From Methanobrevibacter sp. (lineage in GTDB: Archaea > Methanobacteriota > Methanobacteria > Methanobacteriales > Methanobacteriaceae): DNA of 37,626 nt. The notes below the pieces were generated by a model, which ran no database searches, was not told the origin of the DNA, and saw only the letters and a program-made list of their open reading frames with translations. Numbering within the stretch: the first letter of the stretch is position 1; each line of letters begins with the position of its first letter. Positions 8,523 through 17,879 of this stretch are shown here, one piece after another. A program made the position numbers and the translations under genes. The stretch covers positions 1 through 37,626 of the forward strand of contig JAITXE010000079.1 in the NCBI GenBank assembly GCA_031284925.1, given 5' to 3'.

Positions 8523-8831
8523 ATGATACTTACAAATAATATATTTCGTCATGAGTTAATTGGATTATATCTTGAAGTTGTAAATAGCTCTAATAAATCA
8601 TTAATTGGGTTATGTGGAAATGTTGTGGATGAGACAAAAAAAACTTTATCTATTGATCTATGTGGTGCTGAATTAAAAGATCACAATTTAAGTTTTAGTC
8701 AAAAAATGATTCCTAAGAAAAATTCTATTTTTCATTTTAAGATTCCGAATGGTAAGTGGGTTGAAATTGAAGGAAAAATTTTACTTAGCTCTCCAGAAGA
8801 TAGAATTAAAAAAAAATTTAAAAAAATATAG
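8523..8831 (+). CDS. rnp1: RNase P protein component 1 (Rpp29/Pop4)
   Basis: Archaeal Rpp29, a protein partner of the RNase P RNA that trims 5' leaders of precursor tRNAs. It has an Sm-like barrel: [34 protein letters not shown], then [23 protein letters not shown]. The lysine-rich C-terminus (RIKKKFKKI) fits RNA binding. The track starts at a UUG (8514); the AUG at 8523 is preferred, giving 102 residues, although the ribosome site is poor at either. It sits between aIF1 and uS17, as in related methanogens. Confidence 0.93.
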   Translation: MILTNNIFRHELIGLYLEVVNSSNKSLIGLCGNVVDETKKTLSIDLCGAELKDHNLSFSQKMIPKKNSIFHFKIPNGKWVEIEGKILLSSPEDRIKKKFKKI

Positions 8832-8842
8832 CTGGTGATAAA

Positions 8843-9163
8843 ATGATAGGATTAGATGTTCCAGAACCAGAAAATGTATGTAATGATCCTAATTGTCCAT
8901 TTCATGGTGCTTTACCTGTTAGAGGACAAGTAATTGAAGGCATAGTTGTTAGTAATAAGGCAGATAGGACAATTACTATAGAAAGAAGTTATTATAAATT
9001 TATTAAGAAATATGAAAGATATGAAAAGAGAAAATCTAAACTTAGTGTCCATAAGCCAGATTGCTTGGATGTTGATGTAGGAGATTCTGTAAAAGTTGCA
9101 GAATGCAAACCTTTAAGTAAAACAAAACATTTTGTTTTAGTTGAAGTTAAAGGAGATGAATAA
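8843..9163 (+). CDS. rps17: 30S ribosomal protein uS17 (S17)
   Basis: uS17, an early-binding small-subunit protein with an OB fold. The archaeal N-terminus [21 protein letters not shown] is followed by [38 protein letters not shown]. The end is [23 protein letters not shown]. Length 106 residues is as expected. GGTGAT serves as ribosome site, and the stop codon directly abuts the AUG of uL14. Confidence 0.97.
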   Translation: MIGLDVPEPENVCNDPNCPFHGALPVRGQVIEGIVVSNKADRTITIERSYYKFIKKYERYEKRKSKLSVHKPDCLDVDVGDSVKVAECKPLSKTKHFVLVEVKGDE

Positions 9164-9562
9164 ATGAAGCCAATCAAATCAAATATATCTAAATCTTTAC
9201 CGATAGGAGCCAATCTTCACTGTGTTGATAATACTGGGGCTCGTGAAATTGAAATTATAGCAGTAAAAGGATATAAAGGGGTTCGTAGGCGTCTTGCTGT
9301 AGCTGGTGTTGGAGATCTCATTGTAGCCTCCGTTAAGAAAGGAACTGCTGACATGAGACGTGAAATAGTTAATGCGGTAATTGTAAGACAAAAAAAAGAA
9401 TATAAACGTGCAGATGGAATACGAATAAAATTTGAAGATAATGCTGCGGTTATTATAACTCCTGAAGGTGTTCTTAAAGGCTCTGAAATAAGGGGTCCTG
9501 TAGCTAAAGAAGCTGCTGATAGATGGTCAAGTGTTGGTAGTGTTGCAAGTATTTTAGTTTAA
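9164..9562 (+). CDS. rpl14: 50S ribosomal protein uL14 (L14)
   Basis: uL14, a large-subunit interface protein that contacts the small subunit. Conserved features are [22 protein letters not shown] (about 20-41), [13 protein letters not shown], and the end [22 protein letters not shown]. Its 132 residues match archaeal L14. There is no gap from uS17, and the ribosome site (GGAGATGA) lies in the end of that gene, so translation is likely coupled. Confidence 0.98.
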   Translation: MKPIKSNISKSLPIGANLHCVDNTGAREIEIIAVKGYKGVRRRLAVAGVGDLIVASVKKGTADMRREIVNAVIVRQKKEYKRADGIRIKFEDNAAVIITPEGVLKGSEIRGPVAKEAADRWSSVGSVASILV

Positions 9563-9573
9563 GGTGAATTAAT

Positions 9574-9927
9574 ATGTCAAAACAACCAAGAAAACAAAGA
9601 AAAGCTCTTTTTAATGAATCTTTACACAATCGAAAAAGAAGAATTAGTGTTAATTTAAGTAAAGATCTTCAAGATGATTATAGTAGAAGATCTTTGCCTG
9701 TAAAATCAGGAGACACAGTTGAAGTAGTTCGAGGTGATTATAAAGGTGACAAAGGGAAAGTACAAAAAGTAAATTATAATAATTATAGTGTTATAATTGA
9801 AGGAGTTACTAAAGCTAAAACTGATGGTACTGATACATTTTTCCCAGTACATCCTTCAAATCTCGTGATTGTTAGTGTAGATATGAAAGATGATTTTAGA
9901 ATTAAAATTATAGATAGGAAGTCATGA
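9574..9927 (+). CDS. rpl24: 50S ribosomal protein uL24 (L24)
   Basis: uL24, an assembly-initiating large-subunit protein near the tunnel exit. The archaeal N-terminus ([31 protein letters not shown]) precedes the KOW motif, [23 protein letters not shown] at about 47-69. It then runs on to [12 protein letters not shown]. It is 117 residues. AAGGTGA precedes the AUG. The gap to eS4 is a single base. Confidence 0.97.
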   Translation: MSKQPRKQRKALFNESLHNRKRRISVNLSKDLQDDYSRRSLPVKSGDTVEVVRGDYKGDKGKVQKVNYNNYSVIIEGVTKAKTDGTDTFFPVHPSNLVIVSVDMKDDFRIKIIDRKS

Positions 9928-9928
9928 T

Positions 9929-10657
9929 ATGGCAAATATGGGTTCAAGAAAACATTTAAAAAGATTTAAGGCACCAAAAAATTGGTCTCTTCATAGAAAA
10001 GAAAAAAAATGGGTTGTTAAACCATCTCCAGGATCTCATTCTATCCAAAATTCCTTATCTTTATTATTTGTTATGAGAGATGTATTAAAATTATCAGACA
10101 ATGCAAGAGAAGCTAAAAGAATTATTAATACGGGCAATATTTTAGTAGATGGAAGAGTTATTAAGGATTATAAATTCCCTGTTGGCTTTATGGATATAAT
10201 TCAGATTCCAAAAACTGAAGATGTTTATAGGGTTCTCCCTGATTTAAAAGGTAGATTAACTCTTCATCCTATTGTTAGTGAAAATGCAAGTTTTAAAATA
10301 GCTAAAGTTCTTAATAAAACTATTCTAAAAAAAGGTTTAAAGCAAATTAACTTACATGATGGTAGAAATATAAATTCTGATGAAAATGTAAATGTTGATG
10401 ATGTTGTTAAATTGCAAATTCCTGAACAAGAGATTCAAGAAGTTTACAAATTTGAAGAAGGAGCAACAGTTTTAGTAACCTCTGGTAAACATACTGGAGA
10501 AATTGGAATTATTAAAGATATCATAATTAATAAATCTTCTAATAAAAATACAGTTGTAGTTGAAAATGACAAGAAAAAAGAATTTTTAACTTTAAGAGAT
10601 TATGTGTTTGTTATAGGTAAAGATAGCCCTGTAATTTCACTTCCTGGAGGAAATTAG
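9929..10657 (+). CDS. rps4e: 30S ribosomal protein eS4 (S4e)
   Basis: eS4, a small-subunit protein shared by archaea and eukaryotes and absent from bacteria. It begins [34 protein letters not shown], followed by an S4-type RNA-binding domain ([30 protein letters not shown]). A C-terminal KOW-like part follows ([21 protein letters not shown]). Length 242 residues is normal. An alternative AUG at 9938 would give the shorter MGSRKH start. The stop directly abuts the AUG of uL5. Confidence 0.96.
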   Translation: MANMGSRKHLKRFKAPKNWSLHRKEKKWVVKPSPGSHSIQNSLSLLFVMRDVLKLSDNAREAKRIINTGNILVDGRVIKDYKFPVGFMDIIQIPKTEDVYRVLPDLKGRLTLHPIVSENASFKIAKVLNKTILKKGLKQINLHDGRNINSDENVNVDDVVKLQIPEQEIQEVYKFEEGATVLVTSGKHTGEIGIIKDIIINKSSNKNTVVVENDKKKEFLTLRDYVFVIGKDSPVISLPGGN

Positions 10658-11164
10658 ATGAATCCGATGGAAAATGTCAAAATATCAAAGACAACATTAA
10701 ATATTGGTGTTGGTGAATCTGGAGATAGATTATCTAAAGCAATTAATTTACTGGAAACTTTAACAGGACAGAAACCTGTTAGAACATTTTCTAAAGTTAC
10801 AAATCCTGAATTTGGTATTAGAAAGCACCAACCTATTGCATGTAAAGTGACTCTTCGAGGAAAAAAGGCAAATGATGCAATTAAATTAGTTTTAGATGGT
10901 ATTGGAAGTAATATAAGAAAAACTCAATTTGATGCACAAGGAAATCTTTCTTTTGGAATAGAAGAACATATTGATATGCCAGGAATTAGATATGATCCAG
11001 ATATAGGAATTTTTGGGATTAATGTTAATATTACTTTTGAAAAGCCAGGTTATAGAATTAAGCATAGAAAAATACAGGAAAAAAAGATTCCTAATAGACA
11101 TAGGGTTAAAAAAGATCAAACTATTAAATTTATGGAAAATAATTTTCAGGTTAATATTGAATAA
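10658..11164 (+). CDS. rpl5: 50S ribosomal protein uL5 (L5)
   Basis: uL5 of the central protuberance, which binds 5S rRNA and P-site tRNA. Evidence is [51 protein letters not shown], and [35 protein letters not shown]. It is 168 residues. GGAGG ends nine bases before the AUG, inside the end of eS4. A 50-base gap follows before the short uS14 gene. Confidence 0.97.
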   Translation: MNPMENVKISKTTLNIGVGESGDRLSKAINLLETLTGQKPVRTFSKVTNPEFGIRKHQPIACKVTLRGKKANDAIKLVLDGIGSNIRKTQFDAQGNLSFGIEEHIDMPGIRYDPDIGIFGINVNITFEKPGYRIKHRKIQEKKIPNRHRVKKDQTIKFMENNFQVNIE

Positions 11165-11214
11165 ATTTTTCATGATTACATATAAAATAAATGAAAATTT
11201 TAAAGGTGATAAAT

Positions 11215-11358
11215 TTGCCAAGAAAATACGGGAAAGCAGCAAGAAAATGTAGCAGATGTGGAGATCACTCTGCAATGATAAGAAGATATAATCTTATGTT
11301 ATGTAGGCAATGTTTTAGAGAAATTGCTTCCAAAATAGGATTTAAAAAATATAACTAG
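11215..11358 (+). CDS. rps14: 30S ribosomal protein uS14, zinc-binding type (S14)
   Basis: Absent from the ORF track because it is only 47 residues. It encodes uS14 of the small-subunit head: [20 protein letters not shown] through [18 protein letters not shown]. The zinc ligands are Cys12/Cys15 and Cys30/Cys33, the arrangement of the short zinc-containing form. The start is UUG at 11215 behind AAGGTGAT (11203-11210). The order uL5-uS14-uS8 is the standard spc order. The track ORF at 11013-11252 (+) is a shadow in another frame. Confidence 0.96.
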   Translation: MPRKYGKAARKCSRCGDHSAMIRRYNLMLCRQCFREIASKIGFKKYN

Positions 11359-11368
11359 AGGTGTGTTA

Positions 11369-11761
11369 ATGACTCTTATGGATTCACTTGCCAATGCTCT
11401 TACAAATATTAGAAATAATGAATTACAAGTAAATAACTCAGCTACCATTGTTCCAGCTTCTAAGCTTATTGGACGGGTGTTAACTACAATGAAAAATGAG
11501 AATTATATTGGTGAGTTTGAATATGTTGATGATGGAAAGGCAGGAAAATTCTTAGTTGAATTAGGAGGTAATATCAATCATTGTGGTGTTATCAAACCTC
11601 GTCATTCTGTGAAAAAAGATGAATTTGAAAAATTTGAAAAGAGATTTTTACCAGCAAAAAATTTTGGTATATTAATTGTTACCACTCCTGAAGGTATAAT
11701 GACTCATTCAGAAGCTAAAGAAAAAGGAATTGGCGGTCGATTACTAGCTTATATGTATTAG
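11369..11761 (+). CDS. rps8: 30S ribosomal protein uS8 (S8)
   Basis: uS8, a primary 16S rRNA-binding protein in the small-subunit platform. It shows [15 protein letters not shown], then [61 protein letters not shown], the canonical end. The track starts at a GUG (11363) which overlaps the Shine-Dalgarno site AGAGGTG (11357-11363). The AUG at 11369 is therefore chosen, giving 130 residues. uL6 follows immediately. Confidence 0.97.
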   Translation: MTLMDSLANALTNIRNNELQVNNSATIVPASKLIGRVLTTMKNENYIGEFEYVDDGKAGKFLVELGGNINHCGVIKPRHSVKKDEFEKFEKRFLPAKNFGILIVTTPEGIMTHSEAKEKGIGGRLLAYMY

Positions 11762-11770
11762 GTGATAAAA

Positions 11771-12307
11771 ATGGTATTAGCAACTGTTATTAAAGAAGAA
11801 GTTTCAATTCCTGAAGATGTTGAAGTTACATTAAAAGATACCAACATAAATATTAAAGGACCTAAAGGGGAAGTATCAAGAGAATTTACTTATCCCAATG
11901 TTAGCATTGATAAAAATGACGATATTTTATCTTTGGTGACTCGTTTTCCTAAAAGAAAAGATAAATCCCTGATTGGTACAACCAAAGCACATTTATCAAA
12001 TATGATACTTGGGGTAACCAATGGATTTACATATCATATGAAAATTGTTTTTGCTCATTTTCCCATGACTCTTAAGGTTGAGGAGAATAAGGTAACAATT
12101 GAAAATTTCATTGGTGAAAGAAGCCCAAGAAATGCTAAGATTATTGGTTCTGCTAAAGTTGATGTTAAAGGGGATGAAGTAATAGTATCTGGCATCAATA
12201 AAGAAGAAGTTGGTCAAACTATGGCTAATCTAGAGCAAGCCACTAAAATTAAAGGGAAAGATCCTCGTGTTTTCCAAGATGGTATATATCTTGTAGATAA
12301 AAAATAA
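11771..12307 (+). CDS. rpl6: 50S ribosomal protein uL6 (L6)
   Basis: uL6, a two-domain large-subunit protein near the factor-binding site. Recognised by VTLKDTNINIKGPKGEVSREF, THLSNMILGVTNGFTYHMKIVFAHFPM-like core sequence, and VTIENFIGERSPRNAKIIG. The end is ATKIKGKDPRVFQDGIYLV. The track start (GUG 11762) lies within the GGTGAT ribosome site, so the AUG at 11771 is preferred, giving 178 residues. It directly follows uS8. Confidence 0.96.
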   Translation: MVLATVIKEEVSIPEDVEVTLKDTNINIKGPKGEVSREFTYPNVSIDKNDDILSLVTRFPKRKDKSLIGTTKAHLSNMILGVTNGFTYHMKIVFAHFPMTLKVEENKVTIENFIGERSPRNAKIIGSAKVDVKGDEVIVSGINKEEVGQTMANLEQATKIKGKDPRVFQDGIYLVDKK

Positions 12308-12318
12308 TGGTGATATAA

Positions 12319-12708
12319 ATGAGCAAAAAATTTAAAAGACAAGAGTATGCAAGGTATAAAAAACTCGGTGAAAAATGGAGAAGACCGAGAGGAAAAACCA
12401 GTAAAATGAGAAGATATGAAGCTGGAAAACCTGCAATGCCTGCTATTGGATATGGCTCTAATAGATTAACAAAATATCTTCATCCATCTGGCTTTAAAGA
12501 TATACTTATTTACAATATTGCTGATTTAGAAAAATTAGATCCGTCTAATGAAGCTGCAAGAATCAGTGCTTCAATTGGTAATAAAAAGAGATTAATAATT
12601 ATAGAAAAAGCATCTAAGTTAGGTATTAAAATACTAAACAAACGACTAATAAAATCAGATCTTGACACATTAGAAACTGATGATTTTGAAGATGATATAA
12701 AGTCATGA
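12319..12708 (+). CDS. rpl32e: 50S ribosomal protein eL32 (L32e)
   Basis: eL32, an archaeal/eukaryotic large-subunit protein. It shows KKFKRQEYARYKKLGEKWRRPRGKTSKMRRYEAGKPAMPAIGYGSNR, typical of the short archaeal form. The SGFKDILIYNIADLEKLD and RISASIGNKKRLIIIEKASKLGIKILN segments follow. The C-terminus is acidic (ETDDFEDDIKS). Length is 129 residues. It is the last gene before a 382-base gap, an unusual break between eL32 and eL19. Its stop codon lies within the inverted repeat at 12705-12738. Confidence 0.96.
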   Translation: MSKKFKRQEYARYKKLGEKWRRPRGKTSKMRRYEAGKPAMPAIGYGSNRLTKYLHPSGFKDILIYNIADLEKLDPSNEAARISASIGNKKRLIIIEKASKLGIKILNKRLIKSDLDTLETDDFEDDIKS

Positions 12709-12738
12709 CTTAATTAGTTTGTTGATTTAATAAGTCAT
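12705..12738 (+). terminator. Inverted repeat across the eL32 stop codon
   Basis: ATGACTTA (12705-12712) and TAAGTCAT (12731-12738) can pair over an 18-base loop. The left arm contains the UGA stop of eL32. The arm also sits in a local palindrome, AGTCATGACT (12701-12710). It could be an end-of-transcript or mRNA 3' structure. No long T-run follows directly, so a terminator role is unproven. Confidence 0.3.
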
Positions 12739-13090
12739 AAATAAACAGTAAAAAAATTATGGCTTGTTTTATATGATATTAAGAAATTTTAAAATAATTT
12801 TTATTTATAATAAATTAAATAATATGGTATTTATTAGTATCTTAGATTAGTTATATAATCATGACTGAATATTAACTAAATAAATTAAGAAACAAATAAT
12901 AACCTAAAGACTAATAAAATTAAAGCTTAGTGATAAATAATTTAAGAATAATTTACAATATATTAATGCTCATTATTTAATTTAATATTATTTAAGAATC
13001 ATTGTTTATTACTTACTTTATTTAAATTTATTAGAATTTATTCAGTTTAATAGTATATCATTATATATTTATATTAAAGGAGGGATTATC
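12709..13090. other. 382-base gap splitting the spc cluster
   Basis: A/T-rich and without a gene. It contains the hairpin at the eL32 end, several possible TATA elements (for example AGTATATC at 13052 and TTATATATTT at 13061), and the strong ribosome site AAAGGAGGGA (13076-13085) of eL19. The second TATA lies too near the GUG to leave room for the ribosome site in the mRNA. If a promoter is here, an upstream element is more likely. A separate transcript for the eL19-led half is likely. Confidence 0.5.
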
Positions 13091-13537
13091 GTGAATCTCA
13101 CAACTCAAAAAAGATTAGCTGCAAGCATACTTAAAGTCGGGGTTAATAGGGTATGGATTAACCCAGATAAATTGGAAGTAGTATCCGAAGCTATTACACG
13201 AGAGGATGTTAATAAGTTAATACTTTCAAATGTTATAAAAGCTAAACCTAAAAAAGGGATTAGTAGTTACAGATCTAAAAAATTAGCTATTCAAAAGAAA
13301 AAAGGGCGAAGAAAGGGGAGAGGTAGTATAAAAGGAGCAAAAAATGCCCGTAATCCTAAAAAGAAAGCATGGATGACTACTATCAGGGCTTTAAGAAGAG
13401 ATCTTAAATCAATGCGCGAGTCAGAAGAAATTAATTCTACTACCTATCGTAAATTATATAGGATGGCTAAAGGTGGAGCATTTAGGAGTAAATCTTACAT
13501 GAAGACTTATGCTAAGGATCATGATTTGATTAAATAG
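13091..13537 (+). CDS. rpl19e: 50S ribosomal protein eL19 (L19e)
   Basis: eL19, an archaeal/eukaryotic large-subunit protein forming an intersubunit bridge. It shows LTTQKRLAASILKVGVNRVWINPDKLEVVSEAITREDVNKLI, then the basic stretch SSYRSKKLAIQKKKGRRKGRGSIKGAKNARNPKKKAW. The helical end has KLYRMAKGGAFRSKSYMKTY. It is 148 residues. The start is GUG at 13091 behind a near-ideal ribosome site. It opens the second half of the spc-type cluster. Confidence 0.97.
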   Translation: MNLTTQKRLAASILKVGVNRVWINPDKLEVVSEAITREDVNKLILSNVIKAKPKKGISSYRSKKLAIQKKKGRRKGRGSIKGAKNARNPKKKAWMTTIRALRRDLKSMRESEEINSTTYRKLYRMAKGGAFRSKSYMKTYAKDHDLIK

Positions 13538-13548
13538 GAGGAATTATT

Positions 13549-14127
13549 TTGGCACAGGGATCAAGATATAAAGTACCATTTAAAAGAAGAAGAGAAGGAA
13601 AAACTGATTATGCTACAAGAATAAAATTAATAGATTTAGATAAATATAGGTTAGTAGTTAGGATTTCTAATGGTAATGTAATAGCACAAATAGTTTTTAT
13701 AGGTTCTGATGGGGATGAAACTGTTATTTCTGCCCATACTAAAGAATTACAAAAGTTAGGATGGCTTGGAGGAACTAAAAATACAAGTGCAACTTATCTA
13801 ACTGGATATATATGTGGTAAAAAAGCACTTAATGCTGGAATTACTGAAGCAATTTTAGACATAGGTTTAAAGCAACCAATAAAAGGTTCAAGAGTTTTTG
13901 CAGCACTTAACGGAGCTATTGATGCAGGATTAAATGTTCCACACAGTGAAAGTATTTTACTTGATGATTATAGAATCTCTGGTAAACATATTTCTGATTA
14001 TGCTGAAAGTTTAGGTGAGGATGATTTAAAGAAGAAATTCTCAAAATACCTAGAAAGAGGATTAAAACCTACAGATTTACCAAAACATTTTAATGAAATT
14101 AAATCCCGGATTGATGAGGAATTTTAA
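13549..14127 (+). CDS. rpl18: 50S ribosomal protein uL18 (L18)
   Basis: uL18, which binds 5S rRNA in the central protuberance. It begins AQGSRYKVPFKRRREGKTDYATRIKLI, the archaeal form. LVVRISNGNVIAQIV, then LTGYICGKKALNAGITEAILDIGL and GSRVFAALNGAIDAGLNVPHSES follow. Its 192 residues match archaeal rather than the shorter bacterial L18. The start is UUG at 13549 behind TAGGAGGAA (13535-13543). Confidence 0.97.
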   Translation: MAQGSRYKVPFKRRREGKTDYATRIKLIDLDKYRLVVRISNGNVIAQIVFIGSDGDETVISAHTKELQKLGWLGGTKNTSATYLTGYICGKKALNAGITEAILDIGLKQPIKGSRVFAALNGAIDAGLNVPHSESILLDDYRISGKHISDYAESLGEDDLKKKFSKYLERGLKPTDLPKHFNEIKSRIDEEF

Positions 14128-14144
14128 TTATAGGAGTTTAGATT

Positions 14145-14789
14145 ATGAGTTTTGATAATAAAGAAAATTGGATACCTAAAACAAAACTTGGAAATTTAGT
14201 TAAAGATGGAATCATAACTGATATTGATGAAATTTTTGAAAAAGGTCTTCCAATAATGGAATTAGGTGTTATAGATGCTTTACTTCCAAATTTAGAAGAA
14301 GAGGTCATGGATGTTAACCTTGTTCAAAGAATGCACAAATCAGGAAGAAAGGTTAATTTCCGAGTAGTTGTTGCAGTCGGTAATAAAGAAGGTTATGTTG
14401 GATTAGGTCAAGGTAAAGCTAAAGAAGTAGGTCCAGCAATCCGAAAAGCTGTTGATAATGCGAAATATAACATTATTAAAGTTAAAAGGGGTTGTGGAGA
14501 TTGGGGATGTGTATGTGGTAGACATCATACTGTTCCTTTTAAAGTGGATGGGAAGACTGGTAGTGTGAAAGTTACTTTAATACCTGCTCCTGCTGGTGTG
14601 GGTCTTGCAATAGGGAATGTTGGTAAAACTATTATGAAACTTGCAGGTATTCAAGATTTATGGTCTCAAACAATGGGCCAAACTCAAACAACTGTGAACT
14701 TTGCTAATGCTACTTTTGAAGCATTAAAGAATTTAAACAAGTTTAAATCAACTGATAAATCACTTAAAAATCAGCTTGCATTTTCATAA
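14145..14789 (+). CDS. rps5: 30S ribosomal protein uS5 (S5)
   Basis: uS5, a small-subunit protein at the mRNA entry site that affects decoding fidelity. The double-stranded RNA-binding-like domain is [44 protein letters not shown]. The archaeal cysteine-rich insert is [19 protein letters not shown]. The C-domain has [28 protein letters not shown]. It is 214 residues. The AUG is preceded by ATAGGAGT. Confidence 0.97.
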   Translation: MSFDNKENWIPKTKLGNLVKDGIITDIDEIFEKGLPIMELGVIDALLPNLEEEVMDVNLVQRMHKSGRKVNFRVVVAVGNKEGYVGLGQGKAKEVGPAIRKAVDNAKYNIIKVKRGCGDWGCVCGRHHTVPFKVDGKTGSVKVTLIPAPAGVGLAIGNVGKTIMKLAGIQDLWSQTMGQTQTTVNFANATFEALKNLNKFKSTDKSLKNQLAFS

Positions 14790-14802
14790 AAGGAGGATTT
14801 AA

Positions 14803-15261
14803 ATGTTTTTCGTAGTTAGAGTTAGAGGAACTACAGGTGTAAAAAGAGATATTGCTGATACTTTAGAGAAGCTAAGACTCAATAGAATAAATCATGGAGT
14901 TTTGATTAAAGACAATCCTAGTTACAGAGGAATGCTTCAAAAAGCAAAAGATTACATCACTTGGGGTGAAATTACTCCTGAAGTATTAATTGATTTAATA
15001 CACAAAAGAGGAAGATTGCCAGGCAATGTAAAAATTACTGATGAATATATTAAAGAAAGTACTAATTATTCATCCGTTAAAGAATTAGCTAATGCTTTGT
15101 TAAATTCTGAAATTAAAGCTGAAGATATTGATATGAAACCAATTTTTAGATTACATCCTCCAAGAAAAGGTTATGAAGGAATTAGGTATTCCTTTAATGA
15201 AGGTGGATCTGCTGGTTTCAGAGGAGATGCTATCAATAATCTTTTAAAGAAAATGGCTTAA
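14803..15261 (+). CDS. rpl30: 50S ribosomal protein uL30 (L30)
   Basis: uL30 in its long archaeal/eukaryotic form (152 residues, against about 60 in bacteria). It opens with [34 protein letters not shown]. It continues [34 protein letters not shown] and ends near [27 protein letters not shown]. The ribosome site is AAAGGAGG. uL15 follows after 11 bases. Confidence 0.97.
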   Translation: MFFVVRVRGTTGVKRDIADTLEKLRLNRINHGVLIKDNPSYRGMLQKAKDYITWGEITPEVLIDLIHKRGRLPGNVKITDEYIKESTNYSSVKELANALLNSEIKAEDIDMKPIFRLHPPRKGYEGIRYSFNEGGSAGFRGDAINNLLKKMA

Positions 15262-15272
15262 TTGGTGAAAAT

Positions 15273-15713
15273 ATGATTAGAATTAAACGAAAAATTAATA
15301 AATTAAGAGGTTCAAGGTCTAATGGTGGCGGATGCACTAAAAAAAGAAGAGGTGCAGGCCATAAAGGAGGTAGAGGTCAAGCTGGTGGTAAAAAGCACCA
15401 TTGGTCTTGGATTGTTAAATTTGACCCTAAACATTATGGAAAATATGGTTTTAAAAGAAATAAATCAACTGTTAAACAAGTTAGTACTGTTAATTTAGAT
15501 TATTTAGATCTTCATTCTGATAAACTCTTACATGACGGTACAGCATCTAAACAAGGAGATTCAATTGTTATTGATGTTACTAGTTTAGGCTATAATAAAG
15601 TTCTAGGAAATGGTAAGATTTTAAAACCGTTAATTATTAAATCACCTTCTTTTTCAAAATCAGCTCAAGTGAAAATTCAGGAAGCTGGAGGAGAAGCTAT
15701 ATTATTAGAATAA
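15273..15713 (+). CDS. rpl15: 50S ribosomal protein uL15 (L15)
   Basis: uL15, a large-subunit protein whose extended glycine-rich N-terminus threads into the rRNA. It shows KLRGSRSNGGGCTKKRRGAGHKGGRGQAGGKKHHWSWIV, then FDPKHYGKYGFKRNKSTVKQVSTVNLDYLD. The end is KSAQVKIQEAGGEAILLE. It is 146 residues. TTGGTGA precedes the AUG. T-rich sequence after the stop (TTCATTTTTTAATA) separates it from secY by 62 bases. Confidence 0.97.
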   Translation: MIRIKRKINKLRGSRSNGGGCTKKRRGAGHKGGRGQAGGKKHHWSWIVKFDPKHYGKYGFKRNKSTVKQVSTVNLDYLDLHSDKLLHDGTASKQGDSIVIDVTSLGYNKVLGNGKILKPLIIKSPSFSKSAQVKIQEAGGEAILLE

Positions 15714-15775
15714 TTCATTTTTTAATATACTTATAAATCTTATATTATATATTTTTGGATTAATGTGGAGAAAAA

Positions 15776-17134
15776 ATGTTTTTGGAAAAGTTTAAGCCTT
15801 TATTTGCACTGATACCTCAGGTTAAGTCACCAACTTATAGGCAAGGATTTAAAGATAAGATCAAATGGACGGGTATTATTTTAATACTGTATTTCTTTTT
15901 ATGTCAAATACCTTTATATGGTTTGAGTAATACTGCAGTTGATCAATTTCAGAGTTTAAGAGCGGTATTAGCTGGTAGTTTTTCATCTATAATGACTTTA
16001 GGTATAGGACCAATTGTTACCTCATCTATTGTTCTTCAGGTTCTTGTTGGAACTAAAATCTTAAATTTAGACCTTTCAAAACATGAACATAAATCATTAT
16101 TTCAAAGTACCCAAAAAGTTCTTGCAGTAATTATAACTGTTTTTGAAGCATTAGTCTTAGTTAAAACTGGAAACTTAACTGCCATAGATTCAAGTTATGA
16201 ATGGATAATGTTACTTCAACTTGTTATTGGGGCTATTTTAATTCTTTATTTAGATGAAGTTATTTCTAAATGGGGTTTTGGTAGTGGTGTAGGACTTTTC
16301 ATTGCTGCAGGTGTTTCACAAACAATTGTTATAAGATCATTTAATTTCATGCCTAATCCATCTTCACCAGATCAATTGCCTGGTATGATTCCACATTTTA
16401 TACAGTCTATTATTTCAGGATCTCCAGACCCATCTGTACTTGTGCCCTTAATTGCAACAATAGTAGTATTTCTAATTGCCGTATATGGGGAGAGTATGAG
16501 AGTAGAAATTCCTATTTCTCATGGGCAAATGAAAGGTCATGGAAGAATTCGTGGAAATGTGGGCAAATATCCTCTTAAATTTATTTATGCAAGTAATATG
16601 CCAGTTATATTAACCAGTGCATTACTTGTCAATGTTCAGCTCATGGCAGCCACTTTTCAAAGAATGGGTTTCCCTATTTTAGGGACGGTTTCTTTAGGAA
16701 GGCCAATTAGTGGTATTGCACTTTACCTTACTACTCCTCAATTTGATATATTAATGACTAATCCATTAAGAGTTTTGGTTTATGCAATATTTTTTTTGGC
16801 ATGTTGTATAATCTTCTCTATTTTGTGGGTAGAAATTGGAGGATTAGGTGCTGATAAAATCGCCGAACAACTTCATAGTTCGGGAATTCAAATTCCAGGG
16901 TTTAGAAGCAGTAAAACTCAACTTAAAAAAATAATGAGGAGGTATATACCTGCTTTGACAGTTTTAGGTGGTGTTTTTGTAGGTTTACTTGCTTTTGGTG
17001 CAGATTTAACTAATGCTGCTGGTGGAGGAACTGGTGTTTTACTTACAGTTGGTATTGTTTATAAGCTTTATGAAGAAATTGCTCAAGAACAACTCATGGA
17101 TATGCATCCATTGTTTAGAAGATTCTTAGAATAG
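15776..17134 (+). CDS. secY: Preprotein translocase subunit SecY (Sec61 alpha)
   Basis: The central pore protein of the Sec translocon, which passes secreted proteins across, and membrane proteins into, the cytoplasmic membrane. It is hydrophobic throughout, with about ten membrane segments, from LIPQVKSPTYRQGFKDKIKWTGIILILYFFLCQIPLYGL onward. Pore and plug-like sequence is seen in LRAVLAGSFSSIMTLGIGPIVTSSIVLQ, and the ribosome-facing loop in SHGQMKGHGRIRGNVGKYPLKFIYASNMPVIL. At 452 residues it is typical of archaea. A TATA-like CTTATAAATC lies in the 62-base leader. The ribosome site is GTGGAG. Confidence 0.97.
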   Translation: MFLEKFKPLFALIPQVKSPTYRQGFKDKIKWTGIILILYFFLCQIPLYGLSNTAVDQFQSLRAVLAGSFSSIMTLGIGPIVTSSIVLQVLVGTKILNLDLSKHEHKSLFQSTQKVLAVIITVFEALVLVKTGNLTAIDSSYEWIMLLQLVIGAILILYLDEVISKWGFGSGVGLFIAAGVSQTIVIRSFNFMPNPSSPDQLPGMIPHFIQSIISGSPDPSVLVPLIATIVVFLIAVYGESMRVEIPISHGQMKGHGRIRGNVGKYPLKFIYASNMPVILTSALLVNVQLMAATFQRMGFPILGTVSLGRPISGIALYLTTPQFDILMTNPLRVLVYAIFFLACCIIFSILWVEIGGLGADKIAEQLHSSGIQIPGFRSSKTQLKKIMRRYIPALTVLGGVFVGLLAFGADLTNAAGGGTGVLLTVGIVYKLYEEIAQEQLMDMHPLFRRFLE

Positions 17135-17278
17135 ATAAGAAAATTCTTAGACATGATGATTTATTATAAATATAAAAAATTATTATAAATATATTAAGTA
17201 AAAATTATTATAAGAAATGATTGGAATCAATAAATTAATAGTTATTTTATAATTTATTAAATAAGGTAGGGGATTAAA

Positions 17279-17839
17279 TTGAAATTGGTAGTTTTAACTG
17301 GAATTCCAGGTTCTGGAAGTACAACTGTTCTTAATAAAACTTTAGAGAATGTTGATTATCTTCATATAAATTATGGGGATATGATGATAGAAATAGCTAA
17401 AGAAAAGAACATTGTTGATAATAGAGATGAAATGAGAAAATTATCTCCAGATGTTCAAAAAGAGCTTCAACTTGCAGCAGCAAAAAAAATTAAAGAAAAA
17501 TCAAAAACTGAGAATGTTATTGTAGATACTCATTGCACGATAAATACTCCATCAGGTTTCCTTCCAGGACTTCCTGAATGGATTTTAAAGGAATTAAAAC
17601 CAAATCAATTTATCATAATTGAAGCAAATCCTGATGAAATTTTAATCAGGCGTTTATCTGATGATACAAGAAATCGTGATAAGGAAATGACAAAAATTAT
17701 AGCATTACATCAAGAAGTTAATAGAGCAACTGCAATGGCTTATGCCACATTAACTGGAGCTACTGTTAAAATATTAGAAAATCATGATAATGAACTCGAG
17801 ATAATAGTTTCTAAGATGGTGGAAACATTAACTATTTAA
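17279..17839 (+). CDS. adkA: Archaeal adenylate kinase
   Basis: Archaeal-type adenylate kinase, converting ATP plus AMP to two ADP. The P-loop GIPGSGSTTVL lies at about residues 7-17, the archaeal variant in which a serine stands where bacterial enzymes have lysine. LSPDVQKELQLAAAKKIKEK and the nucleotide-binding VIVDTHCTINTPSGFLPGLPEW follow, and a lid/arginine segment IRRLSDDTRNRD. It is 186 residues. The UUG start at 17279 is supported by AGGTAGGGG at 17265-17272 upstream. Location directly after secY is conserved in bacteria and archaea. Confidence 0.94.
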   Translation: MKLVVLTGIPGSGSTTVLNKTLENVDYLHINYGDMMIEIAKEKNIVDNRDEMRKLSPDVQKELQLAAAKKIKEKSKTENVIVDTHCTINTPSGFLPGLPEWILKELKPNQFIIIEANPDEILIRRLSDDTRNRDKEMTKIIALHQEVNRATAMAYATLTGATVKILENHDNELEIIVSKMVETLTI

Positions 17840-17879
17840 AATCTAAATTCTTAATTTTTTTAAACTGTAAGGTGATATG

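Noticed and set aside
11013-11252. Plus-strand 79-residue ORF
   Set aside because: It overlaps the end of uL5 and the start of uS14 in another frame; uS14 is the real gene there.
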